DNA from: an uncultured Eubacterium sp.
GTDB taxonomy: Bacteria; Bacillota; Clostridia; Lachnospirales; Lachnospiraceae
Length of the DNA: 8,055 nt
Assembly (NCBI GenBank): GCA_900547255.1
Contig: URGC01000107.1
Span: forward strand, 1 to 8,055
Reading direction: 5' to 3'
The translations under genes and the position numbers were made by a program. Below the pieces are notes generated by a model. The model was given only the letters and a program-made list of their open reading frames with translations. It was not told the DNA's origin and did no database searches. Positions 1-6,422 of this stretch are shown here, one piece after another; the first letter of the stretch is position 1, and every line of letters begins with the position of its first letter.

Positions 1-1175
1 ATATAGGTGTTTTTATCATTATGTTCGGGGTAATATCATCTGGTATGGTAGCGGTTATGTCACAAAATATCGGAGCTGGAAGACCTGGAATTGCATATCA
101 GGCCAGACAGCTTGGACTTATATTTAATGCATTGACAGGTATCCTGATGTCTGGTATTCTAGCCATTTTTTCTGGTGAAATACTCAAAATAGTAAGTATT
201 GCCCCGGCTTTGCTTGAACCTGCTGAAACATACCTTAAAATTGTTGGAGGTGCAAGTTTTTTAAATGCACTGATTCCTATTTTTTCCAGTTATTTAAGAG
301 TGTTTGGATATACAAAACATTCCTTAATAGGGACGGTTGTTGGTAATGTCATTAATATTATACTCAATTCAGTATTTCTGTTTGTGTTTCACTGGGGAGT
401 AATGGGAGTTGCTGTTGCAACAGTTATTTCAAAGATTGTGAATCTTATTATTGTAGCAGCGATGGGAGCTGTACTTATAAAAGCAAAGCAAAGTCCTGAG
501 CGTGCACAGCCACGAAAAATACTTGGGCAGATTGTTAAAATAGGTTTTCCGTCTGCATTCGAAACAGCACTTTATAATGTAGCAATGACATTTGTGGTAC
601 GTTTTATGAACCAGATGGATGCGGACGGAATGAATGTTACAGCACGTTCGTATGCGATGCAGATTGCAAACTTCTCGTATTGTGTAGGCGCTGCGCTTGC
701 GCAGGCTAACGCTATTATGACTGGCTGGAGAATTGGAGCAAAAGAGTTTGAAGAATGTGACAGGGGTACACGAAAAGCGGTGCTATATGGTCTCATAACA
801 GCGACGTGCTTTTCTGTGGCGTTTGCATTATCCGGACATTTTATCGTGCATATATTTACGGATGATACACAGATGATTAATCTTGTAGTAAAGTTACTGA
901 TAGTAGATATATTCCTTGAATTTGGAAGGGTGACAAATCTTGTGTATGGTCAGGCATTAAAAACGAGTGGAGATGCAATTTTTCCGGTTATAATGGGTGC
1001 GATATTTATGTATCTGTTTGCGGTTGTCGGAACGTATTTTCTTGGAATACATATGGGACTTCAGGCAGTAGGCGCATATATTGCAATGGCAGGTGATGAG
1101 TGTGCAAGAGCTGTTGGGATGGTGCTTAGATGGAAGAGCGGGAAATGGAAAAGTAAGAGTCTTGTAGAATTGTAG
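1..1175 (+). CDS. MATE-family efflux transporter (5' partial)
   Basis: Integral membrane antiporter of the MATE (NorM/DinF-like) family, expected to export drugs or other organic cations in exchange for Na+ or H+; the substrate cannot be read from sequence. The frame is open from base 3 to the left edge (codons for I-G-V-F-I-I precede the Met at 21), so that Met is internal and the true start lies outside. About 390 residues are visible against roughly 450 for the family, so about 60 N-terminal residues (about the first one or two helices) are missing. Counting from Met21, SQNIGAG at 14-20 is the typical MATE loop of the first half, and KIGFPSAFE at 173-181 opens the second six-helix bundle, matching the family's internal duplication. 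Hydrophobic helices alternate with short loops throughout, and the end is basic (WKSGKWKSKS). The gene is followed 8 bases later by an AraC-type regulator in the same direction, so the two are probably cotranscribed. The family call is firm. Confidence 0.93.
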   Translation, partial: IGVFIIMFGVISSGMVAVMSQNIGAGRPGIAYQARQLGLIFNALTGILMSGILAIFSGEILKIVSIAPALLEPAETYLKIVGGASFLNALIPIFSSYLRVFGYTKHSLIGTVVGNVINIILNSVFLFVFHWGVMGVAVATVISKIVNLIIVAAMGAVLIKAKQSPERAQPRKILGQIVKIGFPSAFETALYNVAMTFVVRFMNQMDADGMNVTARSYAMQIANFSYCVGAALAQANAIMTGWRIGAKEFEECDRGTRKAVLYGLITATCFSVAFALSGHFIVHIFTDDTQMINLVVKLLIVDIFLEFGRVTNLVYGQALKTSGDAIFPVIMGAIFMYLFAVVGTYFLGIHMGLQAVGAYIAMAGDECARAVGMVLRWKSGKWKSKSLVEL

Positions 1176-1178
1176 GAG
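1174..1178 (+). promoter_or_regulatory. Ribosome binding site of the AraC-type gene
   Basis: AGGAG at 1174-1178 shares two bases with the TAG stop (1173-1175) of the MATE gene and lies 5 nt before the ATG at 1184. It fixes that ATG as the start. The placement suggests translational coupling, with ribosomes finishing the transporter next to the regulator's start. Seen directly; coupling is inferred. Confidence 0.8.
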
Positions 1179-1183
1179 CGGCT

Positions 1184-2047
1184 ATGTATTTTGAATTAAA
1201 GGAAAATAAACCACATGGTACAAAAGACGACCCATTTAGTACTTATCACATAAAGAATATAGGCCGGTCATTTCAGATACCCGTACATTGGCATGATGAA
1301 CTTGAAATTATATATGTAAAAAGTGGCTTTCTGACGGTAAGTATATCGGGAGAGAGTTATATTGGAAAAGCCGGGGACGCATTTGTGGTATCGCCGGGAA
1401 GTCTGCATCTCATGGGCTCACAAACCGGCACTGTGGATTATTTTACTTTTCTATTTCCGTTAAAATATATATCTTTTCGCACAGATGACATGTTAGACGA
1501 TAAATTGCTTGAACCGTTAAACAGCGGTCATCTGATGATATGTCCAAGAATAAAAGATACGGCAAAAGAACTGTGTGAGCAGCTTATTGAGATATATATG
1601 GCAAAAACGGATGAAAGTGAGTCAAAAATAGCTGCACAGATAAAGACAAAGGTAATTCTTTTACAATTTATTCTTGAAATGTGGGAAAAGGGACTTGTAA
1701 TAGAAAATGATACAAACGGCAGAAATATTGTGGAAAAAGAGATGGTTTCATATATACAGCAGAACTTTACAGGGAATATATCCCTAAAAGAATTTGGAGA
1801 ACAGTTTCATCTTTCAGAAAAATATATCTCACGGTATTTCAAGGAACATTTTCATATTACACTGTCGCAATATATTACATATTTACGATTGGAGCATGCA
1901 AAACAACTGTTACAGGATACCGATATGCCGGTTACGGAGATAGCCTTGCAGAGTGGGTATCAGAATGTAAGCTATTTTATCAGAAGTTTCAAAAAAGCCT
2001 ATGCAGTTTCACCACTGAAATATAGAAAGTATGATAACAACAGCTAA
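1184..2047 (+). CDS. AraC-family transcriptional regulator with N-terminal cupin domain
   Basis: DNA-binding transcription factor of 287 residues, the normal size for two-domain AraC/XylS regulators. The N-terminal half is a cupin-type ligand-binding domain: HWHDELEIIYVKSG at 35-48 is the hallmark of the sugar-sensing AraC_binding fold, and FVVSPGSLHLM at 67-77 is its second conserved strand. The C-terminal 100 residues hold two helix-turn-helix units. The first covers about 199-223 (ISLKEFGEQFHLSEKYISRYF), and the second about 250-279, with VTEIALQSGYQNVSYFIRSFKK and the closing SPLKYRK typical of the family. The start is set by AGGAG 5 nt upstream. It sits directly behind the MATE gene and converges on the pectin-degradation operon. 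Regulators of this type often control nearby carbohydrate genes, so the - strand operon is a plausible target, but no operator can be identified here and the MATE gene is an equally possible target. The effector is unknown. Confidence 0.93.
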   Translation: MYFELKENKPHGTKDDPFSTYHIKNIGRSFQIPVHWHDELEIIYVKSGFLTVSISGESYIGKAGDAFVVSPGSLHLMGSQTGTVDYFTFLFPLKYISFRTDDMLDDKLLEPLNSGHLMICPRIKDTAKELCEQLIEIYMAKTDESESKIAAQIKTKVILLQFILEMWEKGLVIENDTNGRNIVEKEMVSYIQQNFTGNISLKEFGEQFHLSEKYISRYFKEHFHITLSQYITYLRLEHAKQLLQDTDMPVTEIALQSGYQNVSYFIRSFKKAYAVSPLKYRKYDNNS

Positions 2048-2088
2048 AGCAAAACCGATGGTCCCGTACAAGAAAGCCGTACTTTTGC

Positions 2089-2127
2089 AAAAAAATAAGC
2101 AGATATGCAATTTAACATACCTGCTTA
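2089..2127 (-). terminator. Rho-independent terminator of the pectin operon
   Basis: TAAGCAG (2096-2102) pairs with CTGCTTA (2121-2127), and TATG (2104-2107) pairs with CATA (2116-2119). The pair between these blocks (2103/2120) and the next inner pair (2108/2115) are A-C type mismatches in + strand RNA but G-U wobbles in - strand RNA. On the - strand the stem is therefore continuous, about 13 bp, with a 6-nt loop, and is followed at once by seven U (2095-2089). It begins 17 nt after the ABC gene's stop codon. The whole 96-base gap between the convergent genes (2048-2143) holds only this element and no credible gene. Read on the + strand, the hairpin is followed by AAATTT and would be a poor terminator. 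Confidence 0.88.
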
Positions 2128-2143
2128 AATTTAGGAATTTCTG

Positions 2144-3934
2144 TTAACTCTGGATGCTCTTCATGCGGTAGAACTCTCCCTTCAGCTCCATCAACTCCTC
2201 AAATGTTCCATACTCCACACACCTGCCCTCATTGATAACCGCAATCTTATCCGCATTGCGTATCGTTGAAAGCCTGTGTGCTACAATAAATGTTGTTCTG
2301 TCTTTAGTAAGATTATCAAGTGCTTCCTGAATAAGCTTCTCTGATATGCTGTCCAGCGCAGATGTCGCCTCATCAAGAATAATAACTTTAGGATTACGGA
2401 TAAGTGCTCTCGCTATAGATACACGCTGTCTCTGACCGCCTGAGAGCTTACCGCCGTGCTCTCCAACTTCCGTATCAAGCCCATCCGGCAGACTATTAAC
2501 AAGGTCTGACAGATTGGCAGCCTGAACAACTTCTTTTAAGAATTCCTCATCCACATTATCAACACCATAGGTTATATTATCCCTCAGTGTTCCAGAGAAA
2601 AGTATTGATGACTGCGGAACAACTGCAAGGTATCTTCTGTAACTTCTAAGGTCTATGTCCTTGATATCATTGCCATCAACAAGCACCTGTCCATCTGTAG
2701 CAAGATTAAAACCTATCGCCAGATTAAGTATTGTTGACTTGCCAGAACCCGATTCACCGACAAGTGCAATCGTCTCACCCGGCTCTACATGAAGGTTAAG
2801 ATTATCAAGCACATCTACATCAGTATTATTATATCTGAATTTAACATTGTTAAAATCATATCTTCCCTCAATCTTATCAACTGTTCTCTTGCCTTCATTT
2901 TTTTCAATATCGTCAGAGAGAAGAACCTCGCCAATCGAATTAACTGACTCAACACCTTTGGCAATAGTTGGAATCAATGTCACAAATGAAGATATCTGGT
3001 TAACAATTGTCGCAAAATAACTCTGGTAAAGCGTTATATCACCTGGTAATATCGTACCTCTCAAAGCAAGCACACCTGTAAATGCCAGACACACAATCTG
3101 AAATACCTGAAATATTGCCCAGCCAACAGAACCGAATACAGACTGTATAACATCAAGCCTGTAGCCTTTCTCTGCCACATTGAACAACTGGTCGCTTATC
3201 TTGTCTATCTCCTTCTCCTCAAGCGCATGCGCCCTTGTGACCGGTATCATCTCAACCATCTCCATAACCTGGGCGGAAGTCTCTTCCATCTCATGTCTGA
3301 ATTCATGGTTACGCTTACGCATGACATTTCTGAAAAACACCATTGTAATCGCAGCGACGGGTGTTGTCAGAAGGAAAAATACGAAAACCATCATGCTCTT
3401 AGTTATAGTTACTGACAGCGATATAATTATATTAAGAGCTATATTAAGTGTACTGATAAGAAGCTGTGTTGACAGTGTCTCCACCGCCTCCACATCTCTT
3501 ATAATCTTGGACTGGAGTCGTCCAGACTGTGTCTCTTTATGATATGAGATTGACAACTGCTGAAGCTTTCTTACCAGTGCCTTTCTAAGTCCTGTCTCGG
3601 CATAACGTGTCGCAAGCGACTTATACCTTGTATACAGGTAATTAGTAGGTATATTGACTGCTATAAGCGCAACCATAATTATACACTGTATGATTATATC
3701 CCTCACTGTGTTACTGCTACCTGTCGTTACATCATTGATTATGTTAGCTGTAACAATTGGAAGCACCCATACAGGGCAGTGTTTTATAAGGAAAAAAAAC
3801 ACTGCAAGTACGAATTTGTGGTAATTACCTCTGTAAAGCCTTATCAATATAATGAGCGGATGACCCTGATGCTTTTTGTAGCACTCAATAAACCATTTAT
3901 CCACATCAATATTCTTTGGTGCATGTAAATTCAT
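2144..3934 (-). CDS. ABC transporter, exporter-type half-transporter (fused membrane and ATPase domains)
   Basis: A 596-residue half-transporter expected to work in the cytoplasmic membrane as a homodimer or with a partner half not seen here. Residues about 38-330 form the six-helix type IV (exporter) membrane domain. The cytoplasmic loop stretch SISYHKETQSGRLQSKIIRDVE (128-149) is typical of this class. Residues about 357-596 are the nucleotide-binding domain with every element present: Walker A GESGSGKST (393-401), Q-loop Q441, signature LSGGQ (497-501), Walker B VIILDE (517-522, catalytic Glu522), D-loop SALD (525-528) and switch His553. It should therefore hydrolyse ATP. AAGGAA (3950-3945) lies 10 nt before the ATG, and two nearer-upstream ATGs are out of frame. 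It starts 7 nt after the GH28 stop, so it is the last gene of the operon. Substrate is unknown: lipid, peptide, drug or sugar derivative are all possible. Nothing resembles the separate permease and binding-protein parts of a sugar importer. Confidence 0.93.
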   Translation of the reverse strand: MNLHAPKNIDVDKWFIECYKKHQGHPLIILIRLYRGNYHKFVLAVFFFLIKHCPVWVLPIVTANIINDVTTGSSNTVRDIIIQCIIMVALIAVNIPTNYLYTRYKSLATRYAETGLRKALVRKLQQLSISYHKETQSGRLQSKIIRDVEAVETLSTQLLISTLNIALNIIISLSVTITKSMMVFVFFLLTTPVAAITMVFFRNVMRKRNHEFRHEMEETSAQVMEMVEMIPVTRAHALEEKEIDKISDQLFNVAEKGYRLDVIQSVFGSVGWAIFQVFQIVCLAFTGVLALRGTILPGDITLYQSYFATIVNQISSFVTLIPTIAKGVESVNSIGEVLLSDDIEKNEGKRTVDKIEGRYDFNNVKFRYNNTDVDVLDNLNLHVEPGETIALVGESGSGKSTILNLAIGFNLATDGQVLVDGNDIKDIDLRSYRRYLAVVPQSSILFSGTLRDNITYGVDNVDEEFLKEVVQAANLSDLVNSLPDGLDTEVGEHGGKLSGGQRQRVSIARALIRNPKVIILDEATSALDSISEKLIQEALDNLTKDRTTFIVAHRLSTIRNADKIAVINEGRCVEYGTFEELMELKGEFYRMKSIQS

Positions 3935-3941
3935 TGTCTCA

Positions 3942-5498
3942 TCATTCCTTCACTATATTATCGACATTATCTGCCTGAATCTCTTCACCGACACATCCAG
4001 CAACCTTTACATTCTTAAGTCTCAGTGTCTCTACATTGGAAACTATCATTCCCTGCTTAGAGCTTTCATCACAGCCAACCATCATAGCCGCAACACCAGA
4101 TTTAGCATTTTCTGCATATGAGAAGTCAATATTCTCAAATGTAAGCTCCTTAATCTTGCTCTCTGGAAGTCCGCATATATAAGTTCCTGCCACATGACAG
4201 TTCTTAGCTGAAATGTCCTTGAAAAGAAGCTTTCCGATTGAAGGTGTTCTGTCATCTACTGGAAGTGGCTTCTTAGAGCTTACATATTCTGTCTTTCCGT
4301 CAGGGTCACAGAAGTAGAAGCTGTTAACAACAAATGGTGTCATAACATTATCCATATCAATATTCTCAAATGATATATCATCAAGAACTGATAATTTACC
4401 ACGTCCACGTCTTGTCTTAACTCGTAAGCCTCTGTCTGTATTCATGAAAATGCAGTCTCTTATATGCACATCATTAACACCTGCTGCAATCTCACTTCCG
4501 ACAGTTACAGCTCCGTGTCCGTCACGCATGCAGCACTGTCTTACAATCATGTTAGTTGTTGGAACCTTATATTTGTTAGCCATGTATATCTTACCTGACT
4601 TAATGGCGATACAGTCATCACCGACAGATATATATGTACCGATTACCTGTACATCCTCGCAGCTCTCCGGGTCTAATCCATCTGTATTGTGCGAATCGGC
4701 TGGTGCCTTAATCTTCACATCTATGAATTTAAGATGGTCAGAGAAATATGGGTGAATTGTCCAGCATGGAGAATTCTGCACAGTTATTCCCTGCATTGTC
4801 ACATTTTCACAGTGATTGATATAGAAAAGATTAGGTCTCCATGCTATATTTCTGACCTTACAGTTTTTCCACCAATTGTCATGTGTAGTATTACCATCAA
4901 TAGTACCCTCACCTGTAATACATACATTTTTAACATTGATACCACATATGATTGCTGAGAATGAATCAAGCGGATTACCTTCCCATGTTCCAAGATTGTA
5001 TTCGTCAGTCTCATCATATGACTGTATAAGTCCCGGTAAAATAGGGAACTTCTCTCTGTCTGTGAAAGCAAGAAGTGTTGCTCCCTTTGCCAGCTCTAAA
5101 GTTAAATCGTCTTTTAAGAAAATGCTTGTTATTCTGAATATACCTTCTGGCACAAGGACTCTTGAATCCTTAGGGCAAGCCATAATAGCACACTGGATTG
5201 CATTAGTATCATCATGCTCTCCATCACCAACTGCGCCAAATTCACGTACATTGAGTGTCACATACTCATAATTAGTCTTAACATTTACAGGGCCATATGT
5301 ATTGCCATCAAACTCTGCTGTAATATTGTATTCTGTATCTGGCTTTAAACCGTGGAGAGATGTTATAACCTTATCTGTATTGATAAATTTCTCTCCATTC
5401 ACATATATGTCATATGAACTTCTTGAATAATATTTTCCTGAATCTGTAAGCTCGACAACCACGCCTCTGCTTGTCACAGATAATACTGTTAACTCCAT
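3942..5498 (-). CDS. Glycoside hydrolase family 28 polygalacturonase, probably cytoplasmic
   Basis: Hydrolyses alpha-1,4 bonds between galacturonic acid units by the inverting GH28 mechanism. Residues about 1-77 look like a fibronectin III-type module (GLKPDTEYNITAEFDG at 50-65), and the right-handed beta-helix begins near 82 (LNVREFGAVGDGEHDDTNAI). All four GH28 motifs are present: NTD at 271-273, GDD at 293-295 within DDCIAIKSG, GHG at 327-329, and RVK at 359-361. The three expected catalytic aspartates are therefore Asp273, Asp294 and Asp295. The 518-residue length and fibronectin-like N-terminus resemble bacterial exo-acting enzymes that release mono- or digalacturonate, such as the Yersinia GH28, but the mode of action is inferred. 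There is no signal peptide: the N-terminus MELTVLSVTSRG leads straight into the module. The start is supported by AAAAGGAGG 6 nt upstream, which lies inside the end of the preceding gene; the two genes overlap by 10 nt. Polygalacturonase is favoured over rhamnogalacturonase or xylogalacturonase, which cannot be fully excluded. Confidence 0.93.
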   Translation of the reverse strand: MELTVLSVTSRGVVVELTDSGKYYSRSSYDIYVNGEKFINTDKVITSLHGLKPDTEYNITAEFDGNTYGPVNVKTNYEYVTLNVREFGAVGDGEHDDTNAIQCAIMACPKDSRVLVPEGIFRITSIFLKDDLTLELAKGATLLAFTDREKFPILPGLIQSYDETDEYNLGTWEGNPLDSFSAIICGINVKNVCITGEGTIDGNTTHDNWWKNCKVRNIAWRPNLFYINHCENVTMQGITVQNSPCWTIHPYFSDHLKFIDVKIKAPADSHNTDGLDPESCEDVQVIGTYISVGDDCIAIKSGKIYMANKYKVPTTNMIVRQCCMRDGHGAVTVGSEIAAGVNDVHIRDCIFMNTDRGLRVKTRRGRGKLSVLDDISFENIDMDNVMTPFVVNSFYFCDPDGKTEYVSSKKPLPVDDRTPSIGKLLFKDISAKNCHVAGTYICGLPESKIKELTFENIDFSYAENAKSGVAAMMVGCDESSKQGMIVSNVETLRLKNVKVAGCVGEEIQADNVDNIVKE

Positions 5499-6391
5499 AA
5501 TACTCCTCCTTTTCCACGTCCGTAATCCTGATATTCCCTATTTCTTATAGCTTCACTGTAATACATAGCTTTCATGGCAAGCATATATGTATTGTCAGCA
5601 GACTCATCCAGTGAATCCATAAGGCCAATAACGATATCCTCATACTTCTCTGTGAGAACAGCCTTCATACGGCATCCTTTAAGGAGTGCATATCCAAATA
5701 CATAGTCAGCCTTGATGCCTTTGCCAGTAACAGCTCCTGATTCAGCTATTGCCTTAACAGCAGCTCTATAGTAATCAAGCATCTCATGATATATCTCATA
5801 GAGCATCTGGTCCATAACTTCCATAGTGTCAATCAGAGCCGCAGCATAATGAGCTACAATATTATATGCCGCCTCATCACTTCCAAGTTTATCTTTGTAG
5901 CTGTCAAACATATTAGTGTGATAGCTTCTTATCTGGGCAATAATATCGTTATATCTCTCCTTGCCACCATCCTTAGTCTCATAATTCATATAAAATGGTG
6001 TATACATGTAAGTTCTGCATAACTTTTTAACGCCATTATCCTGCGAACCAGCAAAGAAACCTTCCTCATATCTTGGCTGTGTGTCAAGCTGCGCCGCTAT
6101 TTTCTTAGCTGCCTCCCTGTATTTCTCATCGCCTGTCACGTCATATGCTGAGTAGAAGCCCTTACCACACTCATAATTTTTAAGGCTCTCTTTATCATCA
6201 AATGTTGTACTTTCCAGAGCCTTATCTGCAACAACCTTAACTGCCTCTGCGAACTTGTTATCTCCAGCAGCCTTATACATATCAGCTAACGCATTAAGAA
6301 CTGCTCCAGTCACTTCATTGTCGCTGTAATCAACCTGCGCCTTAAGCTGCTCTACCAGCTTGTCTTCAAGTGAAATATTTCTGCTTATCAT
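5489..6391 (-). CDS. GH105/GH88-like (unsaturated uronyl hydrolase-like) protein, possibly non-catalytic
   Basis: A 300-residue, mostly helical protein that matches the alpha/alpha-barrel GH105 family (YteR/YesR type, which remove 4,5-unsaturated uronate from rhamnogalacturonan oligomers). Usual length is about 370. Landmarks: VLNALADMYKAAGD (31-44); VTGDEKYREAAKKIAAQLDTQPR (85-107), close to the family's tgDekY...A..l..QL.t.PR; YMYTPFYMNY (128-137), matching LYMaePFyAeY; ALID (185-188); and YALLKGCRM (234-242), matching YallKGvRlG. The active-site pieces differ. The family has W-L-D-G/T-L-Y-M, with Asp three residues before the Tyr as general acid/base, but here the stretch reads K-L-C-R-T-Y-M, putting Cys125 at that place. 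The W.RG.GW motif before ALID is replaced by YNIVAHYAA (176-184). I infer a degenerate or specialised member. The frame is intact, with AAGGAGG 4 nt before the ATG, so it is not a decaying pseudogene. It lies 31 nt after GH43 and overlaps GH28 by 10 nt. No signal peptide. Motif comparison is from memory, not alignment. Confidence 0.78.
   Translation of the reverse strand: MISRNISLEDKLVEQLKAQVDYSDNEVTGAVLNALADMYKAAGDNKFAEAVKVVADKALESTTFDDKESLKNYECGKGFYSAYDVTGDEKYREAAKKIAAQLDTQPRYEEGFFAGSQDNGVKKLCRTYMYTPFYMNYETKDGGKERYNDIIAQIRSYHTNMFDSYKDKLGSDEAAYNIVAHYAAALIDTMEVMDQMLYEIYHEMLDYYRAAVKAIAESGAVTGKGIKADYVFGYALLKGCRMKAVLTEKYEDIVIGLMDSLDESADNTYMLAMKAMYYSEAIRNREYQDYGRGKGGVLWS
5504..5513 (-). promoter_or_regulatory. 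GH28 ribosome binding site embedded in the upstream gene
   Basis: The - strand reads AAAAGGAGGA at 5513-5504, with AGGAGG 6 nt before the GH28 ATG (5498-5496). These bases are also the codons AAA GGA GGA for Lys294, Gly295 and Gly296 of the GH105-like protein, whose TAA stop is at 5491-5489, downstream of the GH28 start. The site fixes the GH28 start and points to coupled translation of the two proteins. Confidence 0.85.
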
Positions 6392-6395
6392 ATAT

Positions 6396-6402
6396 CCTCC
6401 TT
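6396..6402 (-). promoter_or_regulatory. Ribosome binding site of the GH105-like gene
   Basis: AAGGAGG on the - strand at 6402-6396, 4 nt before the ATG at 6391. It is a full-strength site within the 31-nt gap after GH43. It shows that the GH105-like frame is set up for good expression and that its start is not further upstream. Confidence 0.8.
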
Positions 6403-6422
6403 ATAAATCTTTTACAAATGTC

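Noticed and set aside
2049..2092. Possible + strand terminator after the AraC gene: GCAAAA (2049-2054) with TTTTGC (2083-2088), inner GTAC/GTAC, and the palindrome TTTTGCAAAA
   Set aside because: The stem needs an 11-nt bulge, is almost all A-T, and is followed by A-rich rather than T-rich sequence. The GTAC pairs come from a short CCGTAC direct repeat (2064 and 2077) that may be chance.
3180..3542. 120-codon + strand open frame opposite the ABC transporter
   Set aside because: It lies wholly inside a strongly supported gene on the other strand, has no ribosome binding site I can see, and its protein resembles no family.
4444..5271. Several + strand open frames (and one - strand frame at 4844-5071) within GH28
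   Set aside because: They overlap the GH28 coding region, whose motifs are complete, and their translations are low-complexity shadows without domain signals.
5489..6391. GH105-like gene as a decaying pseudogene
   Set aside because: The frame is unbroken for 300 codons, has a full AAGGAGG site and overlaps the next gene with a functional start arrangement. This fits a maintained protein better than decay.
6392..6422. Possible internal promoter or terminator in the gap between GH43 and the GH105-like gene
   Set aside because: The 31 bases hold a ribosome binding site but no hairpin, and no -35/-10 pair with proper spacing that I would trust.
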